Below, piece after piece: positions 42,990 through 50,852 of a stretch of DNA of 64,000 nt. Source of the stretch: Rhodoblastus sp. GTDB taxonomy: Bacteria > Pseudomonadota > Alphaproteobacteria > Rhizobiales > Beijerinckiaceae. A model generated the notes under the pieces. The model did no database searches, was not told where the DNA came from, and worked only from the letters and a program-made list of their open reading frames with translations. The position numbers and the translations under genes were made by a program. Position 1 is the first letter of the stretch; each line of letters opens with the position of its first letter. The stretch covers positions 1 through 64,000 of the forward strand of contig NZ_JAGRPM010000006.1 in assembly GCF_019449565.1 (NCBI RefSeq), read 5' to 3'.

Positions 42990-43880
42990 TCATTTGGCGT
43001 CGGTCCGGCCGCGCGCGTCCGGCGGGCCGAATTTCAACGCCTTGAGGAATTCCGCATCCGGCGTCAGCAGCAGCACCGGCGCGCTCTCGGCCAGGGCCTG
43101 ACGATAGGATTGCAACGAGCGATAGAAGGTGAAGAAGGCGGGGTCGCTCTTCTGCGCGTCCGCCAGCAGCCGGCTGGCCTCAGCCTCGCCTTCGCCGCGC
43201 GCGATCTGCGCCGCGCGCTGGGCCTGCGAGAGAATGACCGTGCGGTCGCGGTCGGCGCGCGACTGAATCAGCTGCGCCCATTCGAAGCCCTGCGCGCGCA
43301 ACTCCTTGGCCTCGCGCTGACGCTCGGACTTCATGCGGTCATAGATCGCCTGGCTGGTTTCCAGCGGCAGATCGGCGCGATGCAGGCGCACCTCCGTGAC
43401 CTCGACGCCGAGCGGCCGGAACTTGCCGCCGACTTCCGCATGAACTGCCTGGATCACCTCCTGACGGCGCGGCGACAACAGGGTCGGCAAGTTGATCTGG
43501 CCGAATTCGCGGCGCATGGCCGTGCTGACCGATTGCGCCAGCTGCGCCCGCGCCTCGGCGACTGAATGTAGGCTTTGATAAAAGCGCAGCGGATCGACGA
43601 TGCGGAAGCGCGTGTAGACCTGCGCCACGATGCGCTTCTGGTCGCCCAGGATGACCTGTTCCGACGGAGTCTCCAGCAGCAGCAGGCGGGCGTCGTTGAC
43701 GATGACCGAATCGATGAAGGGCGCCTTGACCTTCAGGCCCGGCGTCTCGACCACACCGACCGGCGCGCCAAGCCGCACCACAAGGGCGTTCTCGCCCTCG
43801 CTCACCGTGTAAAGGCTCGACAGGGCGACGACCAGCGCCGCCACGGCGACGACCAGCAGGACGATGAGACCCTTTCTCAT
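42990..43880 (-). CDS. hflC: HflC, modulator of FtsH protease
   Basis: A 296-residue SPFH protein. One N-terminal membrane helix (LIVLLVVAVAALVVALSSLY) is followed by the SPFH domain with VSEGENALVVRLGAPVG, LLLLETPSEQVILGDQKRI and VEVTEVRLHRADLPLETSQAIYDRMKSERQREAKELRA, the classic HflC segment. HflK and HflC form a large periplasmic cage around FtsH. Its start overlaps the hflK stop by four bases, the normal operon arrangement. Confidence 0.94.
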   Translation of the reverse strand: MRKGLIVLLVVAVAALVVALSSLYTVSEGENALVVRLGAPVGVVETPGLKVKAPFIDSVIVNDARLLLLETPSEQVILGDQKRIVAQVYTRFRIVDPLRFYQSLHSVAEARAQLAQSVSTAMRREFGQINLPTLLSPRRQEVIQAVHAEVGGKFRPLGVEVTEVRLHRADLPLETSQAIYDRMKSERQREAKELRAQGFEWAQLIQSRADRDRTVILSQAQRAAQIARGEGEAEASRLLADAQKSDPAFFTFYRSLQSYRQALAESAPVLLLTPDAEFLKALKFGPPDARGRTDAK

Positions 43881-44899
43881 TTGCCGCCTCCCGCCGCCGG
43901 CGCGGGCGCCGGCCTGATTTCGCTGAGCGGGAGATAAGGCGCGAGCGGCCCGGCCCCCTTGCCGGACGAATCCAGGATCACGCGCGAGGATTTCCGCAGC
44001 ATGGCGTCGACGCTTTCGAGATAAAGCCGCCAGGCCGTGACTTCGCGCGCCTGTGAATAGCTCTGGTAGATCGCCGTGTAATTCTGCGCCTCGCCCTGGG
44101 CCAGGTTGATGGTCTGGGATTTATAGGCCTCGGCGTCCTGCTTGATGCGTTCGGCCTCGCCGCGCGCACGAGGCAGAATGTCATTGGCGTAGGATTCAGC
44201 CTCGTTGCGGGCGCGCTCCTGATCGGCGCGGGCGCGCTGAACGTCGTTGAAGGCGTCGATCACCGTGCTCGGCGGATCGACGCGCGACAATTGCACCTGC
44301 ACGACGCGGATGCCCGCGCCCTCGCGGTCGAGTACGCTTTGCAGTAGGCTCAGCGTCTCGTCGGCCACCTCGCGGCGCTTGTCTGACAGCACCGCCTGGA
44401 TCGGCGTGCGGCCGACCACTTCGCGCAGCGCGCTCTCGGCCGCGATGCGCAAAGCGGTGTCCGGATCCGAGACCTTGAACAGATATTGCCCGGCGTCCTT
44501 GACCTGCCATAGCAGCGAAGCGTCCGCTTCGACGATATTCTCGTCGCCGGTCAGCATCTGCTTTTCGCGCGCGCCGCCGAGCGCGGCGTTTTCCGACTGC
44601 CCGAGCTGCATCTGGCGAATCTGCGTGATTTTCGGAAACAGCGCGGTTTCAATCGGCCAGGGCAGATGAAAATGCAGGCCGGGCGGCGCCGTCTCGACCC
44701 AGGCGCCGAAACGCAGCACGACGCCCTGTTCGTCCGGCTGGACCTTGTACAGGCCGGTCGAAAGCCAGACCAGAAAGATGAGGCCGGCGAGCAGCGCCCA
44801 ACCGCGCCGGTCCAGCCGGGGCAGATCGAAAAAGGCGAGAAACTTTTCGCGCACGCCGCCGTGGTGAGCTTCCCGCAGCTGATCTGGCGTCTCATCCAT
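43877..44899 (-). CDS. hflK: HflK, modulator of FtsH protease
   Basis: A 340-residue SPFH protein, partner of HflC. A cytoplasmic N-terminus is followed by a membrane helix (GWALLAGLIFLVWLSTGLY) and by VQPDEQGVVLRFGAWVETAPPG, then LTGDENIVEADASLLWQVKD and VVQVQLSRVDPPSTVIDAFNDVQ. The coiled coil with RARNEAESYANDILPRARGEAERIK is typical. The N-terminal Gly-rich tract of E. coli HflK is missing. The start at 44899 (MDETPDQLREA) is preferred over the longer frame to 45010. Confidence 0.93.
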   Translation of the reverse strand: MDETPDQLREAHHGGVREKFLAFFDLPRLDRRGWALLAGLIFLVWLSTGLYKVQPDEQGVVLRFGAWVETAPPGLHFHLPWPIETALFPKITQIRQMQLGQSENAALGGAREKQMLTGDENIVEADASLLWQVKDAGQYLFKVSDPDTALRIAAESALREVVGRTPIQAVLSDKRREVADETLSLLQSVLDREGAGIRVVQVQLSRVDPPSTVIDAFNDVQRARADQERARNEAESYANDILPRARGEAERIKQDAEAYKSQTINLAQGEAQNYTAIYQSYSQAREVTAWRLYLESVDAMLRKSSRVILDSSGKGAGPLAPYLPLSEIRPAPAPAAGGGK

Positions 44900-45106
44900 G
44901 GCGATTTCGGCCCTGCCCCGCCCGTTTCCGTTCCGCCCCCGGCGGCTCAGCGCTCTTATCACGGCGCCGTGAGCAGAGCGACAAAAATGCTCCGCGTCAC
45001 AAAATCGCAAAATCCTCGCCGTCCGACTGGACAGGCGAGGTTCGCTTTGCTAAACACCGCCTCGTTCGGCGATGACGAAATGTTTTCGCCGACATTTTTT
45101 TCGATG

Positions 45107-45182
<76 letters not shown>

Positions 45183-45205
45183 TCGAAAAATAACGGACAA
45201 GAAAT

Positions 45206-45238
45206 GGCCGGAGGCGATTAGCTCCGGCCTTTTCTTTT
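45206..45238 (+). terminator. Rho-independent terminator after tRNA-Lys
   Basis: GGCCGGAG (45206-45213) pairs with CTCCGGCC (45222-45229) and is followed by TTTTCTTTT. It starts 23 bases after the CCA end of tRNA-Lys. Confidence 0.9.
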
Positions 45239-45286
45239 CGGGTAACTCATAGGGTAACGATCGGCGGATCGATGCCTTGCCCAGAA

Positions 45287-45556
45287 TTATCCGGCGACGG
45301 CGTCCTGCCTTGCTCCCCTCGCAACAATCTTGAGCTTGGTGTCCGGAAACGGTCGCCGTAGCGCCATGGCCACGCCCGTTGGCGCCCGAAGCCAAATGTC
45401 GAACTCCTCGTCGTTCGTCAGGATTACCGGCATCGCTTTCGGATAGATCGACGCGCAACGTCCGCATGGGCCTCAGTGGCCAGGAACGCATAAAGGTCGC
45501 AAGTAACCTCGCCCTCCTTGGACTTCCAAACCGACGTCCAACTTGTCCAGATCGTC
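45287..45556 (-). pseudogene. Remnant of an SOS response-associated peptidase (SRAP/YedK-HMCES family)
   Basis: Read on the minus strand, two frames joined by a shift near 45450-45455 encode the C-terminal third of an SRAP protein. The first part reads IWTSWTSVWKSKEGEV, then DLYAFLATEAHADVA. The second reads SIYPKAMPVILTNDEEFDIWL and ends KLKIVARGARQDAVAG before TAA at 45287-45289. SRAP proteins crosslink to abasic sites in ssDNA through Cys2. The N-terminal half with the catalytic Cys is missing and the frame is broken, so it is inactive. It lies beside tRNA-Lys, a common integration site. Confidence 0.8.
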
Positions 45557-45712
45557 CGCTTGTCGCGAGGATAGCATCAAGTGCGGAATGGTTGGGTAGG
45601 CTCTAATTTGCTATTGTGGCCGTGCGACGCTGCCGTCGAGGGCGTCGCTGATGAATGCCGTCGCTGAATTTCATCGACCGCTATTCTTTCGACGCAAAAA
45701 GGGGCGGAGACC

Positions 45713-45907
45713 ATGCAGTCCAAGAACCCATTCCGACATCACACCCCCGACGACGATCCGGAGCAGGGCACACCCGGCACCGGGGACGACGTCTGCCCCG
45801 AATGCCAGGGAACCGGCAAGCAGCTCGATAAGGAGACAGGCAAGCCGACCGACAGGACTTGCGAACGCTGCGATGGAACGGGGATAATCGTCCAAGGGAT
45901 TGGTTAG
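45713..45907 (+). CDS. Small protein with two CxxCxGxG zinc motifs (DnaJ-type zinc-finger-like)
   Basis: A 64-residue protein. Residues about 28-60 contain CPECQGTGKQL and CERCDGTGI, two CxxCxGxG repeats as in the central zinc domain of DnaJ. Two rather than four repeats are present, enough for one zinc site. The N-terminus is polar and His/Asp rich. ATG 45713 has GGAG 6 bases upstream. Similar short proteins are widespread but uncharacterised; a role in redox or protein-folding contexts is a guess. Confidence 0.75.
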   Translation: MQSKNPFRHHTPDDDPEQGTPGTGDDVCPECQGTGKQLDKETGKPTDRTCERCDGTGIIVQGIG

Positions 45908-46411
45908 CGTCGCTGGGATCCTTCAGGGCGCCTGCTGCTAGCCCGGGGACCGAAACATAAACGCTCGCCAGTGCATTCGTGGCGGGCGTTGCGGGTTTGC
46001 TTGCATCCTCGAAGGGAAAGCTCAAATTGGAATTATGATAGGCGCGCCATTTGTTTACGGCAGTGACGCCTACGGCTGCCGCCCCCAGATTTCGCTTTCT
46101 GGTTCACGCTCATCTTCATCTTCAAGATCATCGGCCAAGCTTGCAGCGGATGAAGCGACCAGAGATGGTCGCTTTTTTCGTGTTTTGCTGCGTTTGCCCG
46201 CTACGTTGACGGGGAATTACCGATTGGCGAATTTGGTGACAGTAAGCGCGCGGACATCGCTCCCCGTTCCAAGGACGCGTTCCGATTCCCGTCATTCAAA
46301 AGTCTGACGCCCTCCTCCCGAAAATGTGAACGGCGCTGGCGTCGCGCTCAAGCAATCCGTGGTAAGGGAAGCGAGCACAGCAATAGTCATTTTAGCACGC
46401 AGGATTTCATT
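45908..46411. other. Intergenic, no supported gene
   Basis: About 500 bases. A 90-codon forward frame (46035-46307) is rich in Ser/Arg because of a TCATCTTCATCTTCA-like tract and has no recognisable domain. A clear forward terminator lies at 46153-46178. No further feature is seen; composition is mixed, in keeping with an accessory patch. Confidence 0.5.
46153..46178 (+). terminator. Rho-independent terminator
   Basis: AAGCGACCA and TGGTCGCTT form a perfect 9-bp stem with a GAGA tetraloop, followed by a T run to 46178. It lies about 245 bases after the small zinc-motif gene and may end that transcript. Confidence 0.85.
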
Positions 46412-46756
46412 TTGACGCATCGTGACAAATTCGGAAGGCTGACTTTCGGCCGCAAATGGGTTCGACATGACGATAGCGAAGCCGCTACCCTGCGGTTGCC
46501 CATTACGCTCCCGCTCAAGATTCGACGTTCCGACGACTCCTTTTCGGTCGAGGACGCGACGGGCCGCTCCGTCTCTTTCATCCAATTCGATGACGAGCCC
46601 TCGCGCCGCGCGCAGACGCGCCGGTTTTCCCAGGATGAAGCGCGGGAGATTGCGCAAATGATCGCCCGCCTGCTCACGGATGTCGACGCCGAAGCCGGCG
46701 CCTCAACCAGCCGGACGATTCCGCTTGAGAATTTGAGCGCCGAGAACGACGAGTAG
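46412..46756 (+). CDS. Hypothetical protein with TTG start
   Basis: A 114-residue soluble, charged protein with no recognised family. A TTG at 46412 preceded by AGGA eight bases upstream is the most likely start, because no usable ATG occurs before codon 80. A central segment (SVSFIQFDDEPSRRAQTRRFS) precedes a helix, DEAREIAQMIARLLTD. Codon use is normal for this genome (GC-rich third positions), which supports coding. It is convergent with alkB, 10 bases away. Confidence 0.6.
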   Translation: MTHRDKFGRLTFGRKWVRHDDSEAATLRLPITLPLKIRRSDDSFSVEDATGRSVSFIQFDDEPSRRAQTRRFSQDEAREIAQMIARLLTDVDAEAGASTSRTIPLENLSAENDE

Positions 46757-46766
46757 CGCCCCCCGC

Positions 46767-47948
46767 TCAGACGCGGCTGGCGCAGGGAATGCCGTTCGCG
46801 CGCATATAGGCGAGATCGGCCTCGGTCGCGAAAGTCCTGTCCCATTCATCGAGCCGGGGCTGCATCACCTTGCGGAATAGCGGCGGCGCCAAAGACAGCG
46901 CGATCATGGTCAGGTAGCCATGCCAGTGGGCGAGCGTGTCGCCACGCGTTTGCAAGTCGCCGCAGGCCCGGCGCGGATAGATGTGATGGTCCGAATGGCG
47001 GCCGACACAGTAAAGCACCGCATTGGTGCCGAAATGATAGACGTCCCATGACAGCCGGGCGTCGAGCGGCTCGCCCTCGACCCGCAACAGGCCGTAATGC
47101 TGGACATAATCCGTGGTGGCGAGGAAAAACCTGCCGAGGGCCGCGCCGATGACATAGACGGCAACGCCCTTCAGCCCCGCGATCAAAAAGAAATAACCGG
47201 CCAGGGCGGCGCAGATCAGCCAGCCGGTGAGGAAACGGTTGTTCCACGTCCAGAACGACGACCCGCGACGGCTAAGCCGCTCGCGCTCGAAGCGGGCGCC
47301 GGCGGCGATATTGCCGATATAAACGCTGACGTAAAAACGATAGATTGAGCCGCCGCGCCGCGGCGTGCCTGGATCGCTGGGAAGCCCCAGATAGCGGTGA
47401 TGGATGGCCGGATGATGGAGCGCCATCCAGGGATCGCCTCCGAGGCCGCTGAGCCAGCGCGAAAGCTCGACATCGAAAGGCGAATCCGTCCGGTGCAGCA
47501 ACTCATGCGCCGCGATCAAGCCGAGCGCCCAGTTAAAGCCCTGCGCGAGAATGGCGAGGATGAGGTCAAGCCGCGTCGTCGCCGCCCGCGCGGCGTCGAG
47601 ATCGACGCCAAGGGGCGCGAACGCCGCCGCGAGATGCAGCGGATCTCCCAGAGTGAAATAATAGGCGAACAAGGTCGCGTTCACGAAGAGCAGCGGCGCG
47701 TTGAGCAGCAGCATCGCATTCTGCAAAGCCGCCGGCGGATGGGGATTGTCGGTCCGGTCCTCGCCGCCCAATTCATCCACCAAGGTCGCGAGAATCATGA
47801 AAATGGCGACCGGCGCCCAGGTCCAGATCCCACCGGCCAGCAAACCGATCGCCGAGGCCAAAAAAACAAGGTTTTGCGCGGTAAAACGCAGTTGGGCGAC
47901 ATCGGATAATGCGATCTTGTCGCGCAATTTCAGAATCTGCTCGGCCAT
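46767..47948 (-). CDS. alkB: AlkB-type integral membrane alkane 1-monooxygenase
   Basis: A 393-residue non-haem di-iron membrane hydroxylase that oxidises a terminal methyl group of n-alkanes or similar substrates. About six helices are predicted. The His clusters occur in family order: HELLHR (148-153), HHPAIHHRYLGLPSDPG (178-194, equivalent to EHxxGHHxxVATPxDP), YVQHYGLLR (281-289, equivalent to NYxEHYGLxR) and GRHSDHHIYP (316-325). Several consensus residues differ (E to H, NY to DY, E to Q), so it is a divergent member. No rubredoxin, rubredoxin reductase or AlkS-type regulator is adjacent. ATG 47948 begins MAEQILKLRDKIAL. Confidence 0.88.
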   Translation of the reverse strand: MAEQILKLRDKIALSDVAQLRFTAQNLVFLASAIGLLAGGIWTWAPVAIFMILATLVDELGGEDRTDNPHPPAALQNAMLLLNAPLLFVNATLFAYYFTLGDPLHLAAAFAPLGVDLDAARAATTRLDLILAILAQGFNWALGLIAAHELLHRTDSPFDVELSRWLSGLGGDPWMALHHPAIHHRYLGLPSDPGTPRRGGSIYRFYVSVYIGNIAAGARFERERLSRRGSSFWTWNNRFLTGWLICAALAGYFFLIAGLKGVAVYVIGAALGRFFLATTDYVQHYGLLRVEGEPLDARLSWDVYHFGTNAVLYCVGRHSDHHIYPRRACGDLQTRGDTLAHWHGYLTMIALSLAPPLFRKVMQPRLDEWDRTFATEADLAYMRANGIPCASRV

Positions 47949-48120
47949 TGCCCCGTCACTATCCTGCGATCGTCCCGCGCGCGTTTCGACCTTGGACTCT
48001 GCCGCAGGGTTTTAATTGTTTTTTGACGATGCAGAAAGTTCCGTTCTTAACATTTCGCTCTCTAATTTGATCCATCCGACGGGGCCACCCGTCGGAAGGG
48101 GAGTTTCCGTCTTGAGCGTC

Positions 48121-48306
48121 ATGGGATTCGCGTTGCGGTGGGGATGCAGGCTCGGAGCGGCCGGATTCGCGGCGGGTTTCTTCGGCCCGATGATCTTCAC
48201 GCCGGGCGCCAACCAGGGGCCGCTGCTCGGCCTGTTCATCACCGGCCCGCTCGGCTTCGTGGCGGGCGCGGTCGGCGGGGCTCTGTTTACGATCTTTCGC
48301 CGCTAG
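48121..48306 (+). CDS. Small hydrophobic membrane protein
   Basis: A 61-residue protein (MGFALRWGCRLGAAGFAAGF...) with two Gly/Ala/Phe-rich membrane segments separated by a short loop around FTPGANQGP. A TTG three codons upstream (48112) with AGGGGAG eight bases before it may be the true start. No family is recognised. Similar two-helix proteins occur widely and are uncharacterised. It stands alone between alkB and a small exported protein. Confidence 0.6.
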   Translation: MGFALRWGCRLGAAGFAAGFFGPMIFTPGANQGPLLGLFITGPLGFVAGAVGGALFTIFRR

Positions 48307-48409
48307 CGCGCGCGGCGGCTCCGCCCCGGCCTGGACTGGCATTTTAAAATAAAACAAGGCGTTGAAACAAAGTCCTGAACCAACGCCTCGCTCACAGGGC
48401 CGCCAAAGA

Positions 48410-48793
48410 TCACTTGCTGAGACTGGTCTGGATCGTGGACGCCATCGCTTTCGCCTTGGCGGCGTCGGTTTCAGCAAGAGCTGTCTTCGCCATCGCCGCC
48501 GCTCCTTCCAGCTTCTTGCGCTGATCCGGCGCGGAATCCGGGATGGCGCCCATGCCGAGATCCTTGCATGGATTGCCCGGCCCGGCGTTGAAATCCGCGC
48601 CCGCGGGTCCCTCAAGGCAATTGATCACATGCTGAAGATGGGCCTGGACCATCTTGGTCGAGTCCGCGCCCGCGGCCATTCCGGCATGAGCGGCGGCGGT
48701 GGCGATTTGTTTCGTCGCATCCGCGGCGTTAGCCGGCGCGCCAGCCAAAACCGCAAATGCGCCAAAAGCGGCCATGCGCAGGAAAATCCTCAT
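48410..48793 (-). CDS. Small exported protein of unknown function
   Basis: A 127-residue protein with a signal peptide (MRIFLRMAAFGAFAVLAGAP, cleavage near ANA-AD). The mature part is helical and Ala/Lys-rich and contains MVQAHLQHVINCLEGPAG and GNPCKDLG, with two Cys that may pair. GGGGAGGG lies six bases before the ATG at 48793; the longer frame to 49021 overlaps the opposite channel gene and is rejected. It resembles hypothetical exported proteins of Hyphomicrobiales. No function can be assigned. Confidence 0.7.
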   Translation of the reverse strand: MRIFLRMAAFGAFAVLAGAPANAADATKQIATAAAHAGMAAGADSTKMVQAHLQHVINCLEGPAGADFNAGPGNPCKDLGMGAIPDSAPDQRKKLEGAAAMAKTALAETDAAKAKAMASTIQTSLSK

Positions 48794-49010
48794 CAGTCCC
48801 TCCCCATTTTTCGGCGCCAGCGAAGACGCCCTTTTTGCCTGCGCCGGCTGCGCCGTCACAAGACTCCTTTGGGCAATCGACCCGAGGGTAAAAAGTTCCC
48901 CAACCGCAGGAGATTCCAGCAAACCGCGCGATATCCCCAGCGCAACGGAAGCCGCTTGGCGCGCGGGCCAAGGCCCCGTAAAAGCGAAGCTGGGGCAACG
49001 GGACCGAGTC

Positions 49011-49694
49011 ATGATCCGCAATGAGCGACTACTGGCGTTTGGAGAAAGATACAGCGATCAGATCCTCACCGGTCTGACGATCTTTCTGGCGGTGCTCCTC
49101 TTCGCGCTCGTGCCGCTTCAGGCCACGATCGGCTTCGATTTCACGCCGCTGGGCGTGCTCGTCATCGCCGTCATGGCTGTCGGCGTTTACATGCTTTCCA
49201 CCCGCTGGATCGTGTTGATTCCCATCGGCATAGCCCTCGTCATGCATTTCTCGTTGCAACTATTCCGCGAGCGACAAGGCGCGCTGCACCCGCATATCTA
49301 TCTCATCGCGAGCCTGTGGCTGACGCTTTCGCTGACTTTCGCTCTGGTCGTGGCGCGCGCCGTCTTTGCCAAAGGCCCGGTCACGATTCATCGCATCATC
49401 GGCGCCATCATGCTCTACATGCTGGTCGCCCTGATCTTCGTTGCGCTTTACCTGTTCGTCGGCGAGGCCTTCCCCGGCGCCTTCGTCAATCTCGTCATCG
49501 CGGATAGCCCGCGCCTTGGCGCCGACGCGATCTATTTCAGCTTCACCACTCTGACCTCGGTCGGCTATGGCGACATGTATCCCGTCCATCCGATCGCGCG
49601 AAGCCTGTGCAATCTCGAATCGATCTGCGGACAGCTGTTTCCCGCGATCCTGATCGCCCGGCTGGTGTCGCTGCATGCGGAACAGGCGAAATAG
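49011..49694 (+). CDS. Ion channel (two-pore-domain-like potassium channel)
   Basis: A 227-residue membrane protein with about five to six helices, including ILTGLTIFLAVLLFALVPL, LGVLVIAVMAVGVYMLS, LIASLWLTLSLTFALVVARA and IIGAIMLYMLVALIFVALYLF. A pore loop carries the K+ selectivity filter TLTSVGYGDMYPV near residue 187, followed by the last helix. It lacks a C-terminal RCK domain. The start at 49011 follows the helix layout. The FAD oxidase gene begins 17 bases after its stop, so the two may be co-transcribed. Confidence 0.87.
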   Translation: MIRNERLLAFGERYSDQILTGLTIFLAVLLFALVPLQATIGFDFTPLGVLVIAVMAVGVYMLSTRWIVLIPIGIALVMHFSLQLFRERQGALHPHIYLIASLWLTLSLTFALVVARAVFAKGPVTIHRIIGAIMLYMLVALIFVALYLFVGEAFPGAFVNLVIADSPRLGADAIYFSFTTLTSVGYGDMYPVHPIARSLCNLESICGQLFPAILIARLVSLHAEQAK

Positions 49695-49711
49695 CGGAGC
49701 GAGGCGAACGG

Positions 49712-50845
49712 ATGGACGTGGATGCGGTCGTCATAGGCGCTGGCGTCATCGGGCTCGCCGTCGCGGGCGTGCTGGCTGAGCCCGGCCGCGACGTATTGGT
49801 GATCGAGGCGGAAAAGGCCATTGGCCTCCACACATCCTCGCGCAATTCCGAGGTCATCCACGCCGGGCTCTATTATCCCGAAGCCAGCCTCAAAGCGCGG
49901 CTATGCGTCACCGGGCGCGAGCTGCTTTACGACTTTTGCCGGGAGCGCGGCGTTCCGGCGCGGCGGCTCGGCAAGTTGATCCTGGCGACAGAGGAAAAAC
50001 AGCTCGCGCGGCTGTCGGCCATGCGCGAGCAGGGGCGCAAAAACGGTGTTGACGATCTGGTCTGGCTCGATCGCGCCGCTGCGCGCGCGCTGGAGCCGGA
50101 GATCGAATGCGTCGCCGCCCTGCTCTCGCCGTCGACCGGAATTATCGACAGTGCTGCGCTGATGCTGGCGCTGCAGGGCGAGGCAGAGGCCAAGGGCGCG
50201 CAAATCATCTTCCGGACGCGGGTCAGTAGCATCGCCCGGCGTGGCGAAGAGTTCGAGGTGAGAACGAGCGGCGGAGAGACGGGCGGCGAGAGCGGCGCAG
50301 TCGCCTGCCGGGTCGTGGCCAATTGCGCCGGCCACGGCGCCCATGCCATCGCGCGACATATTGAGGGTTATCCCGCCGCGCTCATTCCGCCCCGTTTTCT
50401 GGCCAAGGGCAATTATTATTCGGTTTCAGGCCGCGCGCCCTTTTCCCGCTTGATTTATCCCCTGCCCGTCGAAGGCGGCCTCGGCGTGCATGTGACGCTC
50501 GATCTCGTGGGCGGCATGAAACTCGGACCGGACGTCCATTGGGTTGAAGACCTCAATTATGCGCCAATCGCGGGCCAGGAAGAGGTTTTTCGCGCCGCAG
50601 TGCTGCCCTTTTGGCCAGGCGTTGCCGAACGGGACATCGCAAGCTCTTATTGCGGAATCCGGCCGAAAATCAGCGGACCCGGCGCTGAAAACGCCGACTT
50701 CCGCATCGACGGGCCGGACATCCACGGCGTCAGTGGCCTCGTCAATTGCTTCGGGATTGAATCGCCCGGCCTCACCGCGTCGCTGGCGCTGGCGCGGCTG
50801 ATCGCGCAAATGGCGTCGCCGCACGAATACAGAAACGTGGGATGA
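49712..50845 (+). CDS. FAD-dependent oxidoreductase (LhgO/L-2-hydroxyglutarate oxidase-like)
   Basis: A 377-residue flavoprotein of the DAO fold. The FAD motif VVIGAGVIGLAVAGVLAEPG is at residues 6-25, followed by SSRNSEVIHAGLYYPEASLKA, a signature of the L-2-hydroxyglutarate dehydrogenase group, and later GIIDSAALMLALQGEAEAKGA, VANCAGHGAHAIA, AKGNYYSVSGRAPFSRLIYP and GLVNCFGIESPGLTASLALA. It would oxidise a 2-hydroxyacid, probably L-2-hydroxyglutarate, to the 2-oxoacid. It lies 17 bases downstream of the channel gene and is convergent with the following orphan gene. Confidence 0.88.
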   Translation: MDVDAVVIGAGVIGLAVAGVLAEPGRDVLVIEAEKAIGLHTSSRNSEVIHAGLYYPEASLKARLCVTGRELLYDFCRERGVPARRLGKLILATEEKQLARLSAMREQGRKNGVDDLVWLDRAAARALEPEIECVAALLSPSTGIIDSAALMLALQGEAEAKGAQIIFRTRVSSIARRGEEFEVRTSGGETGGESGAVACRVVANCAGHGAHAIARHIEGYPAALIPPRFLAKGNYYSVSGRAPFSRLIYPLPVEGGLGVHVTLDLVGGMKLGPDVHWVEDLNYAPIAGQEEVFRAAVLPFWPGVAERDIASSYCGIRPKISGPGAENADFRIDGPDIHGVSGLVNCFGIESPGLTASLALARLIAQMASPHEYRNVG

Positions 50846-50852
50846 CCCGGCG

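Noticed and set aside
46035..46307. 90-codon forward frame rich in Ser/Arg
   Set aside because: Generated by a TCT/TCA-rich tract, spans a terminator hairpin and has no domain.
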